Shown here one piece after another: positions 1-8,253 of a stretch of DNA of 23,287 bases (position 1 is its first letter; every line of letters begins with the position of its first letter). Position numbers and translations under genes: made by a program. Under the pieces are notes generated by a model. It did not search any database. It was not told where the DNA came from and was given only the letters and a program-made list of their open reading frames with translations. The DNA comes from JBBRGG01 sp038240875 (GTDB lineage: Bacteria > Planctomycetota > Phycisphaerae > Phycisphaerales > UBA1924): contig JBBRGG010000017.1 of the NCBI GenBank assembly GCA_038240875.1, forward strand, positions 1-23,287, written 5' to 3'.

Positions 1-1
1 T

Positions 2-1402
2 CCCGGCGCTACAAGCCAATTCGACCGCCCTTTCCGCAGCTCCAACAACGAGTTCTGGGTCCTAGGTGGCTTTGCCAATGAAGCCACCACCTCCGACCGC
101 ATCGTCATCCGCGGCTCAGGCCCAAACCGTCTTGCACACACCCTTATCGCCCGCGAAGGCACCCCAGCTCCTTTCGACCTGACATACACCTACTCCTTCT
201 TCGAAACCCAACTGGGCATCAATGACACGGGAACCGTCGCCTTCATCAACGACATGCTCTCCCTCACTACCGCCGACGAAGTTCTCGTCCTCTCCGACGG
301 CACCACATCAACCGCTCCCTTCCGCGAAGGTAACGCCGCTCCAGGCTTCGAAGCCGGCGTCCTCTTGGGTGCCAACTTTGAGTCCGCAGGCATCACCAAC
401 GCAGGCGAAGTCGCAGCCGAAGTTCAGCTTGCAGGCATCAACATCACCACCGCCAACGACACCGCTCTCATCGTCGGCACAGTTTCTGGTTCCATGATCC
501 TCGCCCGCGAAAGCTTCGCCCCCACCAGCGGCATCGGCCCACTGGGCACTCTCCAAGGCTTCGACGACGACCAATTCTCCATCAGCGCCGACGGCCAATC
601 CTTCCTCTACCTCGGCGATGACAATAACGCTAACCCCCCAGGTGACAACATCGTCGTTTACAACGGTGCAGTTGTTCTCCGCGAAGCCAACGTAGTCACC
701 GTCGGCGGCCCGGTCATCGGCACCGGCGGCCTTCGCCACGGCACTCTTTCTACGAATGGACAACACTGGCTCGTTCGTGGCATTCCCGCCACCGCAACCC
801 CCGACCTCGATTGGGTCGTAAACAATGGCCAGCTCGTCGCAGTGGGCCTCGAAGACATCACCCCTGCCAACCTCTCTAACGAAAGCTTTAACGACGCCAC
901 CTTCGCCGACCTCTTCTTCTCCATCTCCATCAACAACAACGGCGACTACGTCATCGGTGGTACTACCGACGCTCCCGACATTCTTCGTAACGCAGTCCTC
1001 GTCATTAATGGCTCCCGCGTCATCGCCCGCGAAGGCGACCCAGTCGATCTCAACGAAGATGGCGACTTCACCAATGACGACGCCTTCATCGCCACCTTCA
1101 ACAACGATGACGCCTTCCTCAGCGACTCCCTCCTCTACTACTTCATGGCTGACCTCCGCAATGCAGCAGGCTCCACCATCGGCCAGGCCTTCCTTGTACT
1201 CGACGCAGCTTCAACCGAACCCACCTGTCCAGACTGTGCCGCCGATTACAACCAAGATGGCGGCGTGACCGGCGACGACATCGCAGCCTTTTTCGTCGAC
1301 TTCGAAGCCGGCAGCGGTTGCTCCGATACCAACGTCGACGGCGGCATCACCGGCGACGATATCGCAGCCTTCTTCATCGCCTTCGAAGCCGGTGGTTGCT
1401 AA
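2..1402 (+). CDS. Exported repeat protein with C-terminal GC-type dockerin-like tail (5' partial)
   Basis: The frame is open from base 2, so the start lies outside the window; 466 residues are visible. The body has recurring short beta-type units with an N-x-x-G core (INDTGTVAF, ITNAGEVAAEV, INNNGDYVIGG) alternating with 'A-R-E-G' segments (LIAREGTP, ILARES, VIAREGDP). This resembles the planctomycete 'choice-of-anchor' tandem repeat proteins; that assignment is inference. The last ~58 residues hold two copies of a dockerin-like Ca-binding unit (D-Y-N-Q-D-G-G-V-T-G-D-D and D-T-N-V-D-G-G-I-T-G-D-D), flanked by cysteines (C-P-D-C before, G-C at the very end). In this group such tails are regarded as sorting or anchoring tags on secreted proteins; the partner is unknown. 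No catalytic motif is visible, so the function is unknown. A strong terminator follows 121 bases after the stop. Confidence 0.85.
   Translation, partial: PGATSQFDRPFRSSNNEFWVLGGFANEATTSDRIVIRGSGPNRLAHTLIAREGTPAPFDLTYTYSFFETQLGINDTGTVAFINDMLSLTTADEVLVLSDGTTSTAPFREGNAAPGFEAGVLLGANFESAGITNAGEVAAEVQLAGINITTANDTALIVGTVSGSMILARESFAPTSGIGPLGTLQGFDDDQFSISADGQSFLYLGDDNNANPPGDNIVVYNGAVVLREANVVTVGGPVIGTGGLRHGTLSTNGQHWLVRGIPATATPDLDWVVNNGQLVAVGLEDITPANLSNESFNDATFADLFFSISINNNGDYVIGGTTDAPDILRNAVLVINGSRVIAREGDPVDLNEDGDFTNDDAFIATFNNDDAFLSDSLLYYFMADLRNAAGSTIGQAFLVLDAASTEPTCPDCAADYNQDGGVTGDDIAAFFVDFEAGSGCSDTNVDGGITGDDIAAFFIAFEAGGC
1256..1392 (+). repeat. Near-identical direct repeat encoding the two dockerin halves
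   Basis: Bases 1256-1311 and 1337-1392 are two 56-base copies in the same frame, 81 bases apart, differing at only a few positions. Each encodes DGG-[VI]-TGDDIAAFF-x-x-FEAG. The similarity at DNA level, beyond that needed for the protein motif, suggests a fairly recent internal duplication or conversion. Confidence 0.8.
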
Positions 1403-1523
1403 AAAATATCCCTTCTCGTGGCACAGGCGTCACGTTATGTCTATTACTTCGACGCACGATTCGTAACAAGTTTCTAAACCCGTTTACCTACAACACCCTA
1501 ACCCAAAACCCACGCCCTTCCTC

Positions 1524-1553
1524 CAGCCCCGGCCTTCCGAGGCTGTTTTTATT
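1524..1553 (+). terminator. Intrinsic terminator after the dockerin-tail gene
   Basis: CAGCC (1524-1528) pairs with GGCTG (1541-1545), and after one mismatch CGG (1530-1532) pairs with CCG (1537-1539) around a CCTT loop. Five T bases and then A-T-T follow immediately from 1546. The placement downstream of the stop and upstream of the methyltransferase fits end-of-transcript use on the plus strand. Confidence 0.8.
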
Positions 1554-1638
1554 CCTTCAGCCTGTAGACGCCGATATCCATCAACTTCACATATGCAATT
1601 AGGCTCGGTCACGAACGCAGCCTTTCATGGGAGTTTCA

Positions 1639-2628
1639 ATGACCACCGCGACACAACCCCAACCACAACCTCAAGCCCCACACTCTCAGCAACCTATGTC
1701 CCAAGACGATATCCGCGCCCACTACGAAAAGCAGTGGGGCAAGCAATCCAGAAGTGCAACCACCCTCGACGATCTTTCCTATTCCAACCCAGTCGAAGAT
1801 GAAGTCCTCTATCCCGCCTACGAACGCCTTCTCCAAGACCTACACCTCGCCCCAAACGCAAAGCATGTGCTCGACGTCGGCTCTGGCTCCGGCCGCTGGA
1901 TCCGTTACTTCCTTAGCCGATTCTCCCCCGCGCTGCTCGTCGGCATGGACTACACCCAATCCTCCGTCGATCTCCTTCGTGCCTGGCACGCCAACGCGAT
2001 CTCTCCATCACCATCTCAATGTAGTTCACCATTTTCATCACCTTCAGCCTCACTCGTCCACTTCGCGCACGCGAACATCGCCGACCCCGCCCTCACGCTT
2101 TCTTCACTCATTCCACCAACAACTTCGCACCAAAGCTCCACATTTGCCCATCAAGGCTTCGACCTCATCAACATCGCCAACGTCCTCTTCCACATCCCCG
2201 AGCAAACTCTCTTCGAGCAGTCGCTCCGCAATCTTCGCGCATTGGTCGCTCCTACCGGCGCGATCGTGTCCACCGAGTACCTCCCGCGCGCAACCTACCG
2301 TACCAACTGGATGATGGTTCGCAGCCGCTACGAATTCGAAGCCGCATGCACCCGCGCCAACCTTCGCATCGCAGCGGTACGTGCCTTCTCATTCTTCTCG
2401 AATGATCCAATGGGCCTCGATGGCCCAGACACCGCAGGCCGCAGCGATTTTAACGCCGTCCGCGCTCGCATGCAGCACGTCCTCTCAACAGATTCATCCC
2501 CAGAGGTCCGCCAATTCATGATCGACCTCTTCGCACAGATCGAACGAGCCACCCTTGTCTTCGCGCGTGAACGAATAGCAGAGATCGACCTGCCCAGCCA
2601 AAAACTCGTCGTGCTTGTGCCGGCGTAA
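1639..2628 (+). CDS. Class I SAM-dependent methyltransferase
   Basis: The 329-residue protein carries a Rossmann-type methyltransferase core: motif I V-L-D-V-G-S-G-S-G-R-W at about residues 77-87, the acidic end of strand 2 in L-V-G-M-D-Y at about 100-105, and a motif IV-like F-D-L-I-N-I-A-N-V-L-F-H near 170. This family transfers methyl groups from S-adenosylmethionine; the substrate cannot be read from sequence. An S/P-rich low-complexity insert (SPSPSQCSSPFSSPSAS) at about 122-138 interrupts the core. The N-terminus is Q/P-rich. I chose ATG 1639 over in-frame ATG 1627 because GGGAG (1629-1633) sits five bases upstream of it. The gene stands alone between a terminator and the convergent HATPase gene, 27 bases away. 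Confidence 0.85.
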   Translation: MTTATQPQPQPQAPHSQQPMSQDDIRAHYEKQWGKQSRSATTLDDLSYSNPVEDEVLYPAYERLLQDLHLAPNAKHVLDVGSGSGRWIRYFLSRFSPALLVGMDYTQSSVDLLRAWHANAISPSPSQCSSPFSSPSASLVHFAHANIADPALTLSSLIPPTTSHQSSTFAHQGFDLINIANVLFHIPEQTLFEQSLRNLRALVAPTGAIVSTEYLPRATYRTNWMMVRSRYEFEAACTRANLRIAAVRAFSFFSNDPMGLDGPDTAGRSDFNAVRARMQHVLSTDSSPEVRQFMIDLFAQIERATLVFARERIAEIDLPSQKLVVLVPA

Positions 2629-2655
2629 CTCTACACCTGCGATCAAACTCGCTCG

Positions 2656-3087
2656 TCACGCTGTTGGCCGTGAGTACACCATCTCCAGCCGATTCCCACG
2701 CGAGTTGTGCCGTACGTCGGACATATATGCCCGAATCAAAAAAAGCCCGCGCCCGCTGGTGCGTTCGAGGTTTTCATCAAGAGTCGGGTCCGGCACCGCC
2801 GCAGGCACATAGCCCGGGCCGTTGTCTTCAATTGCAAGCCGCACCTGGTTCGCGCTCGCTTCGTACTCAAGCACAATTGGCGTATCCGCAGACAGCCCTT
2901 TGTGACCGTGGTTGAACGCGTTGCTCATCGCTTCTTCAAGCGCTACACGCACCGCAAACACCGACGCCCTGGCATATCCAAGCGTTTCCATCGCTAGCGA
3001 GACTTGGTTCCGCGCGTGCTCAACCGCAACGTGATCCTGCCGGACCTCAATGCGGGCGCGAAGAAGATGGTTCGGCAACGATGTCAT
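2656..3087 (-). CDS. RsbW/SpoIIAB-type HATPase anti-sigma or switch kinase
   Basis: The 143-residue single-domain GHKL ATPase shows the N box (E-E-A-M-S-N-A-F-N-H-G, about 51-61), the G1 box (E-D-N-G-P-G, 87-92) and the G2 box (S-G-R-G-L-F-L-I, 111-118). Length and lack of a dimerisation/phosphoacceptor domain fit serine kinases of the RsbW/SpoIIAB class, which bind a sigma factor or other target and phosphorylate a STAS antagonist. It lies 106 bases downstream of a STAS gene on the same strand, the usual antagonist-then-kinase order. No sigma factor gene is nearby, so the target is unknown. The ATG at 3087 has no clear Shine-Dalgarno. The gene converges on the methyltransferase. Confidence 0.88.
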   Translation of the reverse strand: MTSLPNHLLRARIEVRQDHVAVEHARNQVSLAMETLGYARASVFAVRVALEEAMSNAFNHGHKGLSADTPIVLEYEASANQVRLAIEDNGPGYVPAAVPDPTLDENLERTSGRGLFLIRAYMSDVRHNSRGNRLEMVYSRPTA

Positions 3088-3193
3088 CGCGACATAAATC
3101 TAGTTAGTTGCGACTTCGCATAACGCACGTATACAACGCAAACGAACAAAAACGCTCAACCATTACATTGGCATTCAACACACGCGTCCGGCT

Positions 3194-3553
3194 TTACGTA
3201 AACGATTTCACCGCATCGTCCGACGTTGGCAATATCTGAAAGATCTTGTTCAACCGCGTAATCACAAACACGTCATAGATCTGCGGGTCAATATCCGCCA
3301 GCCGCAGCTGTCCCGACTTGGTCCGCACGCGATTGTTAATCTTGATCAGCGTGCCTAACGCCGCGCTCGACAAGTGTTCGACATTCGCGAATGAGATCAA
3401 CAACTTCGGCGAGTCCGCCGCATCGATCAACGCGCCGATCTCTTCGCCGATCAGCTCGATGTTCGCCTCATCAAGAATATTGCGATCAATGAACTCAACG
3501 CGAGTGATCGCATCGTGACGCTTCACCCTGATTCGTGTCTCGGTCGGGGGCAT
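3194..3553 (-). CDS. STAS-domain anti-sigma factor antagonist (RsbV/SpoIIAA-like)
   Basis: The 119-residue protein is a lone STAS domain. The segment V-E-H-L-S-S-A-A-L-G-T-L (about 58-69) carries the serine (62 or 63) that the cognate HATPase kinase phosphorylates in this family; the unphosphorylated form binds the kinase and frees its target. The C-terminal L-A-D-I-D-P...V-F-V-I-T-R-L-N-K-I-F matches the usual STAS end. The frame is open further upstream, to 3700, but the extra 49 residues do not look like STAS and an AGGAG at 3563-3567 fixes the start at 3553. It probably forms an operon with the HATPase gene downstream. Confidence 0.9.
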   Translation of the reverse strand: MPPTETRIRVKRHDAITRVEFIDRNILDEANIELIGEEIGALIDAADSPKLLISFANVEHLSSAALGTLIKINNRVRTKSGQLRLADIDPQIYDVFVITRLNKIFQILPTSDDAVKSFT

Positions 3554-3562
3554 AAGGCAACG

Positions 3563-3567
3563 CTCCT
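3563..3567 (-). promoter_or_regulatory. Shine-Dalgarno AGGAG deciding the STAS start
   Basis: On the minus strand AGGAG lies nine bases before ATG 3553. It is one of the few strong ribosome sites in the window, and it rules against the longer upstream start of the STAS gene. Confidence 0.75.
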
Positions 3568-3715
3568 GTGTGCTGCGCGTCTTGGTTCGAGGCTGCCACG
3601 CGATTCCAGCGTTCGTATCGCACAACACTGGAATAACTTCGTGCCATACCGCGCACGCCATGATAGCGAGCTTTCCCATTCGGTTCGAGTGCAAGTCCAA
3701 AGAATACCGCTGGCT

Positions 3716-3744
3716 AAAAAAAGAAGCCGATCACCGTGATCGAC
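3716..3744 (-). terminator. Intrinsic terminator of the secretin gene
   Basis: Read on the minus strand, GTCGATCA and TGATCGGC form an eight-pair stem (one G-T wobble) around a three-base loop (plus-strand arms 3726-3733 and 3737-3744). T-T-C and a run of seven T follow. It starts 32 bases after the secretin stop, and it separates the secretin transcript from the STAS/HATPase pair. Confidence 0.88.
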
Positions 3745-3776
3745 CTCTCGAATTACGTTGTACGTACAAACCCAAA

Positions 3777-6700
3777 TCAGTTCGGCAAGCTCATTCGCAC
3801 CGACTCTGCAAGACCTGGGTACGCACGCTCTTCCTCTTCGTTCTGGATCAGAATCGTGGGCTTGAGCAAAATCAGCAATGTCTGCTCTTCGCGCGATTCT
3901 GTGCGGTTGGTGAAGAAGCGGTTCAAGATTGGAATCTTGGACAACACCGGTACGCCCGTCTCAACCTCAGTCTCGGTGATCAACCGCTGGCCGCCCAAAA
4001 GGATCGTTCCCTGATCTGGAACTGTAACCGTCGTCTGAACGCGGGTGACAGTGATCGTCGGCGCTTCAATTCCGGAATTGACTTGTTGTGAGTTGACAAG
4101 TTGGCCGCCAGCAACAGCTGTCACAGGCACCAGACGAAAGCCATCAATCGTGCCCACGGTCGTATCAACATTGAGAACAACATAGCGGCGGTCAGCCGTC
4201 ACCGTGCCGTCAACCAGCATCACTACGCCTTCAGTTACAACACCGATATCAGGATCAAATCCGACCGCAGAGTCCGCCACAACCGGCGTCAAGTCCGAGA
4301 TGAACGCTTCCTGCGTCGCGACGTATATGTTCGACGTCTGGCCGTTGGTAAAGGTCAAGCGCGGTGCGGTGAGCGTTACCGTTCGGCGGTCCGCCTGTGT
4401 TGCCTTCACAAGGAAGTCAACCTGGATGTCATCAAGGAACTGCCCCGAAACACCAAGCGCTGGCGATGCTGCCAAAATATTGGTGGCAAACCCACCAGTA
4501 GTCAACTGCTCGGTCAAACCAAGCGAGTTCTGCGGAGCACCAACAACCGAGAGCGGGCTGGGACGAGCAACCGGGATGAAGCCCTGCGTAGCAATCGGTG
4601 TGGGAGCACCAGTTGAAGGTCGAATGCCGCCGGCGCCACGCGTTGCGGATGTACGAACGCTATTCGACGTGTAGTTGCCTAAAGCCGGATCGAAGAGATC
4701 GCTGGGGAGGAAGTTGGGGTCAACGCCGCGTGCCGCTCGAACTTGGTTATTCTTCGCGTTGAAGTACACGTCGATGTCGAAGCCAACCTGCTCGAAGAAG
4801 TCCTGCGAAACCAGCAGGAATCGAGTCTCAACATTGATCTGAACCGAGCGAGATGCACGAAGCTTAGTGAGCAAACCATGTATCGCGCGATGATTCGCAG
4901 GCGTGTTCGTGACGATGAGATTGCCACCAAGCTGCTGGATCATGCCGACATCGCCGCCGTTGGCCTGCCAGCCGTTGGGATCGATGTTGGTCGTAATGAT
5001 GTCGATGATCTCGGTCGTACGTTCTTCGAGGGTACGACGCTCTCGGTCTGCATTGTCTTCAGTAAAGGGGCTCTGTCCCTGGCCGCCGCCCTCACCACCA
5101 CCTTGCTGCAGGACTGTGTTAAGGTCAAAGTCAGGTGCGTTGATGTAATCGGGTACTTCAACGATCAAATCGCGAATGTCATAGATGACCAACGCCTTGT
5201 TGCGGTTGATCACGTCACGCGAAGCAACCGTAAGGACGCCATCGGTGATCGACCACGCAGCACCCGAGAATTGATCCGGGCTCACACGCTCAATAACCCG
5301 CGACAACGCGGTCTCAACCGTGACATTGGTCAGGTTAAGCGTTACTGGCGTCTCTCGATTGATGCCGACTTCCTCGAGGCTCTGCCAATCCGTGTCTACG
5401 TTCAAAAGCGTTACCGCCTTGATGAAGTCGAGCACGTTTGCCAGCGGAGTCTCGTTGAAATTGACCGGAATCCGTCGGCTCTGCATCGTTGCAAGCACGC
5501 GACGATCTTCCGGTGAATCCGAGAAAGCCGGGTTGTCGCCACGCTGGCTGATGCGAGGCCAGTTCGAGCCATACTCAATCATGCTGTTCGGCGCGATCAG
5601 TGCCTCGCTGTTGTCTATCACCAAATCTGCTGTACCTTTGATCGACTTCTCACGAAGCGTGTTGTACTGCGAGTACACGATCATGTCCGTCAAAATGTCC
5701 TTCAACAACAATCCCGTAGGGTTGATCGGATCAAGAAACAAGATCTGCTCGGTAACCTGCAGCGCTTCCTGATACTTCATCTCAACCTGCAATGCACGCA
5801 CGCGATCAACAGCCTCAGAGATCTTCTGCTCCTTGACGCTCTGGGCCTGCTGCGAAGCAATGCGTGACTGCTTCTGCAATTCTTCTTCGCGTACGCGAGC
5901 CTGCTCCGCAGAGATCCGGTTCTCTTCGGTATCGATCTGCGCACGCAGCGTGCGAACGTCGCTCGAGAATCCTTCGAACTCAGGCTCGGACAACACCGAA
6001 CGCCCAGCATTAATGCGAAGGTTCGCCGACGCAACTAAGTTGCGTGCGTTGCTCGTGTCCGCCTCGGCCAGCGCCTTCTTAGCACGCTGAAGATCGTTGT
6101 TGTACTCGGCCAAAACCTGCTGACGCTGCAATTCACGCGTGTTGATCACCGAGTCGATAAGGTTGCCGCCACCAGCATTCAAGCGAGCCCGCGCCTCAGC
6201 CGAACGCAGTTCCGCACCATTCTTCTCTGCCTGCGACATGTCCGAAGCAAACTCACGTAGCACGCGGTCATACTGGCCCACGGCTTCATTGATCCGGCCT
6301 TCTTCAAACGCCTTGTCCGCCGACAGAAGCAGGCTCTGTGCTTCGAGCTTCCGCGCCATCGCGATCGGATCCATCGCCTTCGGCTGTGCCGCTGGCTCGT
6401 TGTTCATCGGTGCAGCAGCCGGTGCAGCAGCCGGAGCTTCACCCGATGCCGTAGCAGCGGCAGGAGCAGGAACTTGAGCCGCAGTTGCAGCCGCAGTTGG
6501 AGCAACAGCCGGTACTGGTTCCTGAATCTCAGGAATGCCCGCAGGCCGTACCGCCGGAGCAGGGCTCGAGCCACCACCGCCAGGAACCGGGACCAACTCA
6601 GGAGTCGGTTCAGAATTAGCCTGGGAAACTGGTTGTTCTGAAGCAGCCGGAGACGAAGCCGTTGACGGAACAGGTTCATCAATAATCGGCTTGATCACGC

Positions 6701-7460
6701 CCGGCTGCATCATCGCCGCCGAAGCGCCGCCATTAGCCATCGCCGCTTCTTCGCGAAGAACAATCTTATTCTTATATTCAGATGCCTTGTTCGCAGTCGC
6801 CGTGTCCAACGCCAGGCCCAGCGTGTTCACGCGGCTCAATAGCGCCTTGGATTCTTCGACTCGCCCAGCGTCAAAGCTCTCGGCGGCCTTGTTCACCAGT
6901 GCCGAACCCTGCCCGTCAAACGCTTCGCGACGCGTCTTGATCGACGCCAACACATCGCGCGCCTTTGCCATCTGCTCGTTGGTCGCCTTCGGGGCCTCCA
7001 TCACAGCCTTGGCATGCCGCTCGGCAAGCGTCAACTCATCTCGCGACATCGCATCCTGTGCCGTCTGAAGGCTTACGTCCTCAGGGCTCAGCGTCTTAAG
7101 CGCCTTGGAAGCATTGTTCAATAACGCGACAAGCCGTGCACGCTCGCGTTCAGAAAGGTTCGTCGTCGAACGATTCAGCTCAAGCAGCATGCTGCGCGCT
7201 TGCACAACTTGCTTGTCAGCAAGCAACTGTGCAGCAAGATCCAGCCGTTCGCTGGCGCTCTTGGTCGCAATCGAGGACTGATCCGTTCCAGTGGTAGCAG
7301 GCGTTCCAGCAGGCCCATTAGAGGACAAAGGTGCGCCTATTGCCAACCCGGCAATCATGCTCACCGCAGCACCAGCAGCAGCGCCAACCTTCAAGATCCC
7401 TGCATTCAAGTTCCCTGAACCAAAGATCAGGGACACATTCTGAGCATTCCGAGTCACCAT
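3777..7460 (-). CDS. Long secretin (type II/III secretion or type IV pilus outer-membrane channel family)
   Basis: The 1227-residue protein is about twice the usual length. In order: a hydrophobic export or anchor segment at about 20-45; helical, TPR-like sequence to about 240; a P/A-rich linker at about 260-365; a second helical/coiled-coil region at about 370-600; an STN/N0-like domain (V-N-F-N-E-T-P-L-A-N-V-L-D-F-I near 665-680); an N-domain ending G-N-L-I-V-T-N-T-P-A-N-H (about 846-857); then the secretin core with V-P-D-Q-G-T-I-L-L-G-G (about 1147-1157) and V-P-V-L-S-K-I-P-I-L-N-R-F-F (about 1170-1183). Secretins form outer-membrane gates. I chose ATG 7460 because GGAGAG lies seven bases upstream; a GTG start at 7550 is possible but adds an unlikely N-terminus. 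No ATPase, pilin or other secretion gene is nearby. Confidence 0.9.
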   Translation of the reverse strand: MVTRNAQNVSLIFGSGNLNAGILKVGAAAGAAVSMIAGLAIGAPLSSNGPAGTPATTGTDQSSIATKSASERLDLAAQLLADKQVVQARSMLLELNRSTTNLSERERARLVALLNNASKALKTLSPEDVSLQTAQDAMSRDELTLAERHAKAVMEAPKATNEQMAKARDVLASIKTRREAFDGQGSALVNKAAESFDAGRVEESKALLSRVNTLGLALDTATANKASEYKNKIVLREEAAMANGGASAAMMQPGVIKPIIDEPVPSTASSPAASEQPVSQANSEPTPELVPVPGGGGSSPAPAVRPAGIPEIQEPVPAVAPTAAATAAQVPAPAAATASGEAPAAAPAAAPMNNEPAAQPKAMDPIAMARKLEAQSLLLSADKAFEEGRINEAVGQYDRVLREFASDMSQAEKNGAELRSAEARARLNAGGGNLIDSVINTRELQRQQVLAEYNNDLQRAKKALAEADTSNARNLVASANLRINAGRSVLSEPEFEGFSSDVRTLRAQIDTEENRISAEQARVREEELQKQSRIASQQAQSVKEQKISEAVDRVRALQVEMKYQEALQVTEQILFLDPINPTGLLLKDILTDMIVYSQYNTLREKSIKGTADLVIDNSEALIAPNSMIEYGSNWPRISQRGDNPAFSDSPEDRRVLATMQSRRIPVNFNETPLANVLDFIKAVTLLNVDTDWQSLEEVGINRETPVTLNLTNVTVETALSRVIERVSPDQFSGAAWSITDGVLTVASRDVINRNKALVIYDIRDLIVEVPDYINAPDFDLNTVLQQGGGEGGGQGQSPFTEDNADRERRTLEERTTEIIDIITTNIDPNGWQANGGDVGMIQQLGGNLIVTNTPANHRAIHGLLTKLRASRSVQINVETRFLLVSQDFFEQVGFDIDVYFNAKNNQVRAARGVDPNFLPSDLFDPALGNYTSNSVRTSATRGAGGIRPSTGAPTPIATQGFIPVARPSPLSVVGAPQNSLGLTEQLTTGGFATNILAASPALGVSGQFLDDIQVDFLVKATQADRRTVTLTAPRLTFTNGQTSNIYVATQEAFISDLTPVVADSAVGFDPDIGVVTEGVVMLVDGTVTADRRYVVLNVDTTVGTIDGFRLVPVTAVAGGQLVNSQQVNSGIEAPTITVTRVQTTVTVPDQGTILLGGQRLITETEVETGVPVLSKIPILNRFFTNRTESREEQTLLILLKPTILIQNEEEERAYPGLAESVRMSLPN

Positions 7461-7467
7461 TGAAAGG

Positions 7468-7473
7468 CTCTCC
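7468..7473 (-). promoter_or_regulatory. Shine-Dalgarno GGAGAG deciding the secretin start
   Basis: GGAGAG on the minus strand sits seven bases before ATG 7460. It supports that start over the GTG at 7550. Confidence 0.7.
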
Positions 7474-7534
7474 ACACAGGCCGCCGACACGCATTTCGTG
7501 CCGGTGTAACGATCCAACAGAGGGCGTCGTACTT

Positions 7535-7554
7535 GATCGTGGTCCATCACGATC
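7535..7554. promoter_or_regulatory. Inverted repeat upstream of the secretin gene (possible operator)
   Basis: GATCGTG (7535-7541) and CACGATC (7548-7554) form a perfect seven-base inverted repeat around six bases. It lies 75 bases before the chosen secretin start. It could be a dimeric regulator site or a hairpin in the leader; nothing else supports either reading. Confidence 0.35.
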
Positions 7555-7657
7555 GCGCCACTTTCACATCTGCACGATACAAACTACGAATACTGCCAAA
7601 TGGCAATGCCTAACCACCAATCTAAACCCATACCTACTCGCAAACCGATCAAACTGT

Positions 7658-7671
7658 CTGTTTCCAAACAG
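7658..7671. promoter_or_regulatory. 14-base palindrome in the secretin upstream region
   Basis: CTGTTTCCAAACAG is a perfect inverted repeat with a two-base centre. A second small palindrome, TGCCA-AA-TGGCA, lies at 7594-7605. Both are in the non-coding region upstream of the secretin gene and have the shape of operators, but no regulator is identified. Confidence 0.3.
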
Positions 7672-8253
7672 CGAACGAGTTGTTCAGGGGCCGGAGAGTA
7701 GCAGATCCAGGCAAGCCACGCCGGGAAGTTTTTACACCAACGAGGAACTTTTGCTCGACTGCACGCCAACGCCAAAGAGTTCTCTTGAATCTCAATCGAC
7801 CCAGGACTGCTTAGTCCAATCCTGCCATCCAAAGCCACTCAATTCAGTCATCTTCAAGCCGTGCCTTAAAGTCACTTCTGAAGGTCTGACCAAGTCCTGG
7901 TCCTAGCGCAATCCAATGATGAATTGACCCACCATCCCCTCTCGGGATCTAGAAGATACACCAACGCCACCAATCTTGCAAATCATACATCTCGAAACGT
8001 CCCTGTTCACTGGGTTTCCCGATTTTGGTGAAGTGCATCCACTCCCCTATCCACAATGCCTTCTCCACAGTCTCAGCTGAAATCAGGGTCTATTCCTTCA
8101 CCACTCAAAGAATTGCCCCATACCAAAATTGTCCAATTTCCATCAAATTAATGGGTCAATCACCTCGCGGACCACATCTATTCAATATTCCCCATCGTCA
8201 ACTCGTCGTGCTTACGTAGCACGTCGAGCGTAACCAAACCGGCGAGCGTTCCT

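Larger units (their letters stand above)
7474..8253. other. Long non-coding region between the secretin gene and the 331-residue gene
   Basis: No open frame here looks like a protein: the available frames have implausible composition and no family resemblance. The DNA is visibly richer in A/T than its surroundings, especially 8085-8160. It holds perfect inverted repeats (7535-7554, 7594-7605, 7658-7671) and short hairpins such as GGACT-GCTT-AGTCC (7804-7817). Two sequences one base off the consensus DnaA box occur in tandem at 8047-8055 and 8061-8069. It must contain the secretin promoter. An untranslated RNA is possible, but I recognise none of the common families (tmRNA, RNase P, SRP RNA). 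Confidence 0.6.

Noticed and set aside
7331..7906. 191-codon plus-strand frame overlapping the secretin 5' end and the long gap
   Set aside because: S/P/Q/C-rich composition, no motif, starts antisense inside the secretin gene.
8025..8219. 64-codon plus-strand frame in the long gap
   Set aside because: No ribosome site, no recognisable composition or motif, ends with chance-like sequence.
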